From positions 7,354,778 to 7,418,777 of the forward strand of contig NC_081336.1 of NCBI RefSeq assembly GCF_022539665.2: a stretch of DNA of 64,000 bases, in the 5' to 3' direction. Below, in pieces: positions 46,723-64,000 of this stretch; the stretch's first letter is position 1; every line of letters begins with the position of its first letter. The stretch is from Daphnia carinata. Its lineage: Eukaryota > Arthropoda > Branchiopoda > Diplostraca > Daphniidae. The notes beneath the pieces were generated by a model, which worked only from the letters and a program-made list of their open reading frames with translations, did not search any database and had not been told where the DNA came from. The position numbers were made by a program, and so were the translations under genes.

Positions 46723-47374
46723 GTAAGATTTCTCAATACATTCGCCGATTTTAAAAAGCGTGCAAAATGGCGAAAAATTTGTTAATTTAAACTGGTGACA
46801 GCTCATTTACGAAACATTGCATTCATCATTCGAGAAATTGCGTTTTTTGGTCTACCAAGCCTCCGTCCAAGAAAAAGGGTTAGGCTACATTATGCCATTT
46901 GATTGCTGACAGAAGAATGATTGATAGCCAACAAGATGAAATCATCATCTTTTTTTTGTACAGTGTAAATGAACAGTTTAAAATCTCGCATCAGACAAAA
47001 AGACCGTGATTTAGAGCGTGAGACTTCATTAGGTTGTAACGTAAACGAGACCTCGCCCAACATTTGGCTGTTAAGACCATCACTCTTGTTTGTCGTAATC
47101 AGGCAGACAAGGGAGAGAGAAAACGCGGTCACACTTTGTTATACAATCTACACGTTTGTTTGAAGTAGGTCGTCATCTGCATTATCGCTACTTTATTTGA
47201 ATGGAAGAATTTAGCATTGGAATAGACTAGCGTGGCTTGTCGGGTTAATAGCCGCGTCATCTTCCCACGACCTATAGCCCACGTCCCTGGGCTACGCATA
47301 TTGGAATGTGTCACGAAACTTTCTTTTTAGATTTATACCTACATAATAACTTATTTCTTTTAAATGACTAGAAA

Positions 47375-49906
47375 ATGATGAAGCCATCCAAGCATTTCCT
47401 TATCGCCCTGGTGGTAGCAGCATACCTGTTACTGATCCAGGTAAAACCAAAAAAACCAAAAAAAACAATACATGATCTGAATTTTGTTGTTTGAAAATCC
47501 AGTTATGTGTTATAAAATAATCCCAGATAACTGACAAAAATATTCTATAGCAGGTCGATGGTGCTGATTTGCGGGAGTTAAAAGTGCAATGCTCGCGCTC
47601 TGGTCTGACGGTGCATGTCAAATTTGACAGTCCTTTCTACGGTATCGTCTACTCCCAGAACTACTACCAGGTGCCTCAATGTACCTATGTGACGTCCGAC
47701 AACAGCCAGGGCCGCACCTCCTTCAGGTGAGTTGTGTTTTTTCTTGTTGCCTGTCATCCGTTTTTGGCCAACGATATCGGTTGATCCGCTCTCGTGCGCC
47801 GGAGGAAAACAACCAGGAACAAGCCGTACAACATCTAGAAGAATAAGTGAAAAACAACGGGATGTCGGCTGCGCTTCTGCTTCAATGTGTGTGTGTGTAT
47901 ACACAAGATAACAAGAGAAGAGGGAGAAAAAGAAATTTCGCTGATAACGGTTTTCTTATATACTGTAAATATTGAAACCTTGAAAAAATGGGTACCTTAC
48001 CAAATGTCAGCTTGTTCAACCGGGCTTGAAGGGAATCGCAAGGGGAGGTCCTAGCGTTCGTTCATCTCCGATCCGTCGCTTACATCCGTTTTAAATTTAA
48101 GGAAGCATTTAGAAAAGATCTATAGTTAAAAAAAAAAAAAAAAAATTAGAATATATTTAATTTCGACAGGCCTTTTAGTAAACCGGTCTTGCATGAAAGT
48201 TAGCCTACAACTTAAGAGAAACAGTGTGTTGATATACTCGTCTCATTTCACGAGGTGGGGCAGGTTTTAGAACACATTCTAGATTCAAATCAACTATTTT
48301 TTTTTTTTTTTAGATCATCACTATGTAATTATAAAGTTGCGGTGGCCTCTTTCCGCGCATGATTTTATTTTTTTCCAATTGATTTCATTTTTTTTTGTTA
48401 TTCTTCGATTGGATTCGTCTTGTGGTGGCCAGTTTTAACGTGCCACAAAAAGGCTGCGGAACCGTCAGCACTCAATCGGGTTACAAGAAATCCAACAACG
48501 TCAACACGTTCCAGCGCTCGTTGGACGTGCGCAGTGTGTCGCCAGCCGTAGCCACGCAACAGGAAAACGAAGAGATCTCTTTAGAAAACACGATTGTCAT
48601 CCAACACGATCCGGATTTCCAAGAAGCCGGTGACACGGCTCGTCGTCTTCGTTGCGTTTGGGGCGTCCACTCGCTCCAGAAATCCGTCAACGCCAAAATG
48701 CCCGAAGTCTATCAACCGTCGACGGTATCGTATAAATTAAAATAATATAGAGTTGAATATGACCCAGTTAACCAACTGCGATGTGGGCCTCGCGTACAAC
48801 TTCCCCCAATCACCCGTTCCGCTTCTATGAATGAATTAAATATTTTTTTCAATTTCCCCGCCTATGGGGAAATATTTCCCTTTTTCTTTTTTTTTCTTTT
48901 TAGGATTCCTTTAAATATTTATTTTTTTGGGGGAGGGAAGGGGATGTCTGTGTGGTCATCTGCTGGCTATGGTGGCTAGTCGTCTGGCTTACATACAGAT
49001 ACTAAACAACGTTGCGCTCCAGCGTCTTTCACTTCCGCTTTTTTATCGCTTATTTTTGCTTCACTTCTCTTAGTCGAAAAATTTTTTTTTTTTTTTTTTT
49101 ACTATTTATCTAATTTTAGTCTGGCATGTCTGCGTGTCTTGTGGCGTCGTCAATTTTTACACGGTTGTTTGCGTTTATCAACTATTTTTCGCGTGGTTAT
49201 GAACAACATAGCGAAATGGCCCTTTATTCTTAAATGCATACAACAAATTGTTGTATACACAAAGACGAAATTGACATTTTATGAATTTTTTTTTCTTTTT
49301 CTTTCTGGGGGGTGGCTTTCTTCTTCTAAAAAGATTACGGTAAAGTATGATTACCGGACCGTAAACCAACTGGTGGAAGTCCAGTCTGATCGTCGTGGAC
49401 CGCTTAGTTTGCCGGCCAGAGGTTTCATCAGCAGTTCGCCTGCACATTCATCGCTTGTCATTTATCTGAAAAGTAAGCCCCACTTCTCAATTCACGAACG
49501 AAAAAAAAAATTGTATCTACTCTAATAATAAATACGGACATTATTATTAGATTCGGGTCAGCGATTCGATGCCAATGTCCTAGCGTGTACTTATTCCGAT
49601 GGCCAAAAGGGTGAAACTGTCCAGCTGACGGATGAAGAGGGATGTTCACTTCGTCCTGACTTGACGACCGTCTTTTACAAACTGAAGGAGACAACCAATC
49701 CCAACACTGATTTGACTCTCTACACTTATTTCAGGGTATGTTTCACTTGTTTAACCTCATTGAAAAACGTTTGTTTTTTAATGAGTTCTTTTTTTGAACT
49801 GCTACAGGGATTGAAAGCTCTTCGTGAAAGTTATTTCAGCATCAGCTGCAATGTCGAGATCTGTTTCCCCAGATGCAGCGAACGTTGCCGCAACCGTCTT
49901 GCCTAA
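47375..49906 (+). CDS. Secreted ZP-domain protein
   Basis: Six coding exons (47375-47440, 47551-47726, 48433-48724, 49334-49472, 49551-49735, 49808-49906) give 318 residues. A signal peptide (MMKPSKHFLIALVVAAYLLL) is followed by VQCSRSGLTVHVKF, the first Cys-strand of a ZP-N module, and SPFYGIVYS. The C-terminal half has DANVLACTYSDG, DEEGCSL and a closing cluster SCNVEICFPRCSERC, typical of ZP-C. ZP domains polymerise extracellular matrix such as cuticle or egg coats. No C-terminal membrane segment is present, unlike most insect cuticle ZP proteins, so it should be secreted. The second exon has two in-frame acceptors (AGCAG at 47549-47553), differing by one Gln. Orthology unclear. Confidence 0.85.
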
Positions 49907-50864
49907 TCGTATTTTGTTTCCAAATTTTGTTTCGATTAACGCGTGAATGCTGTGCGTGAACGGTTGCTGCTTGTGTTTCGTCATCATTTGAAGCTTAGTA
50001 ATATATAGAAAGCTCATTTTCGATGAATGACAGCATCGAGTACAACACATGTAGTCTGTTTTTTAAAGAAAATTTTAAAGCTGGACTTGATTCTCTTAAA
50101 AATTGTGGCATACTAGAACATTAACTTAATATACAAATTTTCTCACATTTTTGTTTTTAATTGTTAAGCTTTTGTCAAACTGATTGCTTTTTAGTTTCAA
50201 ATGTTTTTGTTTTCATTCCCCCCACCGAGTTTGACATCGTTTTAGCATATCTATCGGGCCTTGCTTACATTAACATGTATCGAAAACTTGAATCGAAAAA
50301 TACACTACCCATGTTTTCAAAAACATAAACATTCCTCCTTCTTTTCCCTCCTCGCAGTAAGCTAATTTTGGGCAGTGCGTTTTACAAGTGAAACTAATTT
50401 TTTGACTTGTGTGAACAAAGATGGTAACGGAATTTTAGTGTGTAAACTCGATGGAGGAAAGAAAAGTTAAGGAATCGTTTATCATAATGGCATTATTAAA
50501 AAAGCAAGTTAATGACTCACGTTCGTTCGCCCAGCAGACTTTTCCCCATTAACGCTTTATTTTAATTGCCGAATGAAATCAAAGGCGCCACACTAAGTCT
50601 TGGAGCACTCAGTTTAACGACACCTTCACTGAACTTATCTTTTTAAAGCAGACAAAATTGCCCCAAACGTTGATGAAACGTTGCAACAACAAAGCCATCT
50701 CTCGGTCGTAATATTAAGCTCATCATCACAAATTGATTGGATTTTGGCGAGTTTAATATCATCGTCATGTACAACGCATTTCTCACATCGAGAATCGATC
50801 TGTTTGAAAAAAAAAATATATAAAGAAAGGTACCAGAATAAACTATGTGACTTTCTCGAGATGA
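49907..50864. other. Convergent 3' region, ZP gene / Gasz
   Basis: About 0.96 kb between the two stop codons. No convincing exon. AATAAA-type signals were not fixed for either gene. Confidence 0.45.
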
Positions 50865-52772
50865 CTACGCCACAAGGAGAACCGCAGTGGAGTGTTGGAG
50901 GAAGCGCGAAGGAGTGCTCCATAAGACAAGGCCCCCGGTGAAGGCCACAACTGCCATAACTATGTAGCGACCCCATGGACGTCGCCAGAAACTTCGATCT
51001 CTTTTATCGTAATAGCCGTTTCTCTCTGTGATCAAATCGGCTGGAACAAATTCCGCTTTATCTTGAACCTTAGAAGAAAAGGAAAAAAAAAACAACATTA
51101 CATTCGTTGGAGCTCATTTTGAATGGTTGTGGGAACAAAAAAGAAATTTCACCTTGTCGAGATAAAGTTTGAGGAACTTGAGTTGACTTTGTAATTCGTT
51201 GATCTGCTTCATGGCGTATTGTGTCTGAGCGGACAATGCGTGGACTGATGCCGTCTATATTCAAATAGGATAAAAAAAAAAAATAAGGCGAAAGGTTATA
51301 GAGTTCATTTAGAAAGTTTTGCACGGGTTAATTTACCTCCATTCCTAGTTGGAGAATCCTCGGTTTGCGCTGAATTTGATCGCGAAGATAGGCGACGCTG
51401 GCAAGCATATAGCGTCCATGAATGGCTAGATTACCAACAAGTGCAGTTGCTTCAGGACAGCTAAAAGTGATCCGATTGCACAACCCACAAAAAAATACTC
51501 ATGATCGTCACGCAATACTCTCGCAGTCACGAAATCATGGACAAAAACGAACCTGAGATATTTGCTGTATTGTATGGCAGGTAAACTTCCTCGCTCCCAC
51601 TCTTTGGTGTGGATTTCTTTGACTGCATTCAACAGTCTCGTTCTGTAGCCAACCTGCAATCAACACATAACTTGTTACTTATAGAACTACGCGATGTACA
51701 AATTTAAACTTGCTTGAGTGATGCCCATCCGATCCAAGTCTCCATCGTCCATGAGAAGAAACGAGTCGTAATTCATCTTGTGCTCGTAAAAATTTGGCAG
51801 AAGGCACGTCAAATCAAGGCCCATCAATACGGTTTCCAGTTCAGTTACTGTTGCAATCGAATCGGTGGATGGCGGTGGGGCTGGCGCCAGAGATTCTTGC
51901 GGTTTCAGTGTTAGATCTAGAAGGGCCGCCACATCTTTGTGTCCAGCTATCAGAGCAACGTCAACGGCTTTCTGTCCGCTACTAGACATTAGGTGTGTGT
52001 CTGCCCCCTTTTCGCCGTGCTCCAAAAGAGCTCGCACTATAGCTCCGTCTCCTTTATCGGCGGCCCACATTAAGGCCTAACGGAATACGAGTTTAGTAAC
52101 GCGTGAAACTAGACGGGAAAACTAATACTTACACTCCAACCATGATGGTCCTGCAAATCAATGTTGATTTCATTTCTCTTTAACAAAGTTTGTACAATTT
52201 CAAGTCTTTTTTCTTTACAGGCAAACATTAAAGGTGTCACTTTGTGCCTCTCAGTGGCATTGACATTAGCACCGTGGGTAATCAGAAGCTCAACACATTT
52301 GACCAGGTCATCTTCAACCTCATGAGAAGATGCACAGGCAGCCATGAGAGGGGTGAATAGCTCCTTATGGAAATTGGGATTGGCTTTTTTTTCCAAAAGG
52401 TATTCAGTTACTTGCCATCTCCCACAGCTCACAGAGTACATCAATGCCGTCCAACCTGACCTCAGCACCTGGCTGACTGAGACTCCATTTTCAACGTACA
52501 ACTTGACTGATTGGAGGTTTCCCTTCATGGTGGCTATACGGAAATCCTCCAAATCAACATCAGACTTTTTGATAACCTGAGCCAACATTTAAAACGTGAA
52601 ATATGACACAAGCACATTTATATTACACAGTAGTAATATATACCTGAGTCTGGGGTAACGGATTAATAGGTGGTCGAACTCGTAAATTCGGTAATGAAGC
52701 AGGTGCTTCATAAACTCCAAATTCATCATCATCCGATTCGCCATCCGAAAAGCCTGCGGGTCGCCCAGCCAT
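50865..52772 (-). CDS. Gasz: Gasz / ASZ1, ankyrin-SAM-zipper mitochondrial piRNA factor
   Basis: Gasz sits on the outer mitochondrial membrane and supports primary piRNA biogenesis in the germ line. Seven exons (52644-52772, 52133-52576, 51714-52076, 51553-51653, 51337-51460, 51153-51254, 50865-51068) give 488 residues (human 475). Order: acidic N-terminus; ankyrin repeats about 50-240 (GWTALMYSVSCGRWQVTEYL, TPLMAACASS, VTPLMFACKEKRLEIV); SAM domain about 255-330 (LPNFYEHKMNYDSFLLMDD then GITQVGYRTRLL); a coiled coil about 388-421; a C-terminal membrane segment about 455-471 (YIVMAVVAFTGGLVLW) flanked by basic RRPWGR, as in tail-anchored mitochondrial proteins. The intron after ITQ begins with GC (CAA|GCAAGT). 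Confidence 0.92.
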
Positions 52773-55700
52773 CTTAGTCACTTCTTGCGACAGACGACAA
52801 AATAAAAGAAAGAAAAAAGGACAGAAAGAGACAGCTACTTAGCGGGTTTCTAAAAATAACCTTTTTGCTATGATATAATAGGGTGCACGTGCATCTAAAT
52901 TCGTAACAGTAAAAAAATTTGAAAAAAAAGAATTGAAAAGAAGTCTGCAAGGGACTCCACCGTTGTCAATTATATTTAAATACAAGCACGAGCGTATATT
53001 TATTTATTAATTCACAACTGATCGCCCAAGGCTCGTTGAATTGAGAACAAGCACGAACCCTCTGTGCCGAGAAAACGACGTCACGCACCGTGCCAGGTGT
53101 GCCCCGTCGTGTAGGAGCCACGAACGAGCTTTAAAGGTTAACCATATTTTTTCCACATCTCCTCCCTAGTCCGGCTGCATTGATCAAACACGAGCAGAAA
53201 TATCACTCACGCCAGTTGAAAGGGCTTTACATTGTATGACAACCACAAAGGCAGCCGAATATCCTTCTGAAAAAAAAAGGCTATAACCCATCGCAAAAAT
53301 GTTGGGCTAAACGAAAAAATGTTTATCGACTGCCGTGACTACGGTACCACCTTACGGTGTTTTTTCCCATTCATTCTGGTATGATAAGTTAACACAACGT
53401 GTACATTTTCATATAAAAATCTTTTTCTTTTTCAAAAAAATATGCACGAAGATGACCGTTTCCTCTCTCTGAAAAAAAAAAAGAAAACCCTCCGCGCCCT
53501 CAGGTGTCAAACATTCATCGCGAGGAGGAGTCTCTGTATGCATGAGTTTTTGTATTGTTCAGTCTGCGCCAAGGTGTGCTGCCGGGACGACGGTCCATAG
53601 TTACACTCCCATTTGTTTTTTGTTCCGTGTGCCTGTGCTTTCTTCTTTTTCTCATTTCTATTGGCGTCTGTGTTATTTAAGAAAAAGAAACATCGTTTCA
53701 AGACGCATTTTCCTTGAAAAGAAAAAGCATCTTAAAAATTGAAGTGTGTGGTGTGGTTGTGTTGGACCGGAACAGTGTGTGTGTGTGGACACACTAGACG
53801 AGCACATCCTGTGGCTTCTTCTCTTTCTTCATCACATGCAGGTGCAACTGTGGCATTTCATAATAAAGGATACCTTGTGTGCAGTGAAGTCTGGCTCATC
53901 ACGTCATCACCAAATTGATTCGATGAGTGACAGACTAAGGAATTTGCAACCACTCGAGTACGTCGTTTTTTTTTATTTTTCATTATTATTTATTATGATG
54001 ATTTGCCTAAATAAAGAATTATGGGTTGCATTCAACCACAACAACAACCATTTTGAGAAATAATTAAGGTCTTGTTAGAGACCTCGTGACTGTTGCAGAC
54101 GAATTTCTGTTTTCAACACATTCCCTCCAAAATGGTGCCGTTTATCGGTTGATTTAGTAGTTTTGACAAAACAAATAACGAAACGTCACGAACAAGAGAA
54201 TCTTATCGTGATAGGTCTCTTTTTCTTTTTTTATAGTTTATAAAAATACAGTCACGAGCTTCCTGAAAAGAAGGGGGGAAAAATTGCTCACGTGGTTGAT
54301 TGTTTCACCTTCGGAATCAATTGTTTTTTGTTTCTTTCTCTTCAACCAACATTGTCTGATTTTTTTTTGTTTCCCCGAAAAAATGATTTAAATAGTAAAA
54401 AGATGTTGTAGGCGCCAAAAATATTGAAACAAAAAAATCGGCCAAAAATCCACACAGTCACGAGGGGGGGTACGAATGGTAAATCAAAACGTGAAAGAGG
54501 AAAAAAAAAACTTTCTTTATTTTTCCAATAAGAAAAAAGAAAAAGAAAATAAACTCAACTCGGTACACCGCGTGATTTTCTCCGGTCTCAGAGACACGCG
54601 TCAGAAGGAATAACTGGGTCATCTCCCTCGTTCGACTCACGAACGGCCATAAAAATGCGTTGGTTTCAAAAAAAAAAAAAAGATTTGAAAAATATTCATT
54701 TTCTTTAAAAAAATTTTATCTTTCGCCTTCTAACGTCCGCGATGTTTCAAATGCTTTTCGTCTACTCGCCAAAATTCTGATTTTGAACTAGAAAAACTGC
54801 TCTGAACCAGTTGAAAACGGTAGCAATCATGGAACGTTTATCGACTGCCATGTTAAGACCCGTCTAGCTTGTTCTTCTGCTTTTTTGTTTTTTATTTGAA
54901 AGAACAAAATACGCAGCCGTTTGCATTTTGTGTGTGAGGACGTTAGATTCTAGAGAAAGAGACAAGAGTTCAACGTGAAGCAGTCACACCGCTAGCCCCA
55001 AAAGGTGGGAGGAGGGTTTCTTTTTTTTTCTTTCTCCAACGTTCTATGTGTGCGCAAAGGTGAAAGGGGTGGGTTTTTTGTGTCGTGAACCGCTCCCGAA
55101 GATAGCCCCGGGGTGGTTTCAAAGAAAATAAAAATGGAGGGTTAAGAAAGAAGCTGGGCTGGCGCTTGTCTGTGGCGCAGCCTTATATGCATATGGTTGT
55201 GCGTGTGTGTGTATAGCCAGGCAGAGCCCAGCAGGTGCGTCCGTGTGTAATCATCGAAAATGTAGGTAGAAGACGCTGAGAGAAATGCGTATATATATAT
55301 ACGACCTAGTCAGCTATAGAGAGAGAGAGAGGGGAGGAGGAAAAATAACAACAACAACAAAAAAGAAACAACTACTAGCAATAGAGCAGGACTGGAGGAA
55401 TCCAAAGTGGGCTGAAACATTATTGAGGTCGTTGTAACTGCTGCTGCTTTTATTCTTTCAACTACTTCCTTCTTCTTTTGGCGTTCGTTTTTTAAACGCG
55501 AAATTCTATTTTGGAGGGAAATTTTTTTTTAAGGGGAAAAAGAGAGAAAAAAAAAATCGTCAATCATTTCGGTTAAATTATTTTCCGGGTCGTCTTAGAA
55601 AACTACAAAGAAAAGCTCTTAAAAATTAATTAAAATTTTTTTTTCTTTTCTATCGTCCCTTCTTTTTTTAATGATAAAACGAAAAACAAAAAAAAACTTG

Positions 55701-55798
55701 AATCATTAACGTTTGAATTCTTGTTGTCCCATTCAGTTTTTGCTGAACACTTTGATAGTTGAATAGGAAAAAAACAAAAAAAGGAAGTGAGAAAAAAG
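52773..55798. other. Intergenic region, Gasz / MAGI
   Basis: 3 kb between head-to-head genes. It contains A/T tracts, a short palindromic TATATATATA run (55291-55300), GA repeats (55318-55332) and a (CAA)n stretch. No coding exon recognised. Promoters of both genes are expected here; the MAGI 5' UTR must include its right end. Confidence 0.45.
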
Positions 55799-55812
55799 AT
55801 GTCGAGTCCAGG

Positions 55813-55819
<7 letters not shown>
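55799..55819 (+). promoter_or_regulatory. Short uORF overlapping the MAGI start
   Basis: ATG at 55799 opens a six-codon frame (MSSPGC) that ends in TGA at 55817-55819. The main ATG (55813) lies inside it, and its stop overlaps the third codon ATG (55819) as TGATG, a layout that can support re-initiation. Confidence 0.4.

Positions 55820-64000
<8,181 letters not shown>

Overview
The window is nuclear DNA of an arthropod, most likely a branchiopod crustacean such as Daphnia. Genes are intron-rich, most introns are short (about 50-250 bp), and the spacers are small. The gene set (lowfat/LIX1, LAP/PICALM, Gasz, Magi, a two-Cys peroxiredoxin, ARL6/BBS3) is animal. Species is inferred from gene content and style only; no marker gene was searched.

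Layout. 1-8.5 kb: first coding exon of a lowfat/LIX1 gene (minus strand) and its very long first intron, full of homopolymers. 11.9-15.2 kb: a secreted Cu/Zn-superoxide-dismutase-like gene (plus) that has lost most metal ligands. 15.3-19.2 kb: a decayed TRAF-like locus. 19.5-20.8 kb: repeats with four tRNA-like sequences and a 92-bp tandem repeat. 22.6-27.3 kb: LAP/PICALM (minus) with a candidate 9-nt microexon. 27.9-29.9 kb: mitochondrial arginyl-tRNA synthetase (plus), head-to-head with LAP. 30.3-38.7 kb: four minus-strand genes in tandem: BCKDH E2 (DBT), PUM3/penguin, peroxiredoxin and a BED-type zinc-finger gene. 40.4-42.3 kb: ARL6/BBS3 (plus) with an RFX X-box upstream. 43.0-45.0 kb: Rab GDI (minus). 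46.6-49.9 kb: a secreted ZP-domain protein (plus). 50.9-52.8 kb: Gasz/ASZ1 of the piRNA pathway (minus), with a GC-AG intron. 55.8-64 kb: 5' part of MAGI (plus), running off the window, with three alternative first coding exons.

The genes do not form one pathway. Themes are membrane traffic (LAP, Rab GDI, ARL6), mitochondria (RARS2, DBT, Gasz on the mitochondrial surface), redox (peroxiredoxin and a dead SOD relative) and cell junction/planar polarity scaffolds (MAGI, lowfat). Exon boundaries were placed by hand from GT/AG (once GC/AG) signals, continuous reading frame and family conservation; phases close in every gene given as complete. Transcription starts and poly(A) sites are motif-based and less certain.

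No mobile-element protein, CRISPR array, rRNA or virus-like gene was recognised. The most unusual signals are the SOD-like pseudoenzyme, the modular N-termini of MAGI, the LAP microexon, the X-box at ARL6, the tRNA-like cluster and the homopolymer-dense flanks.
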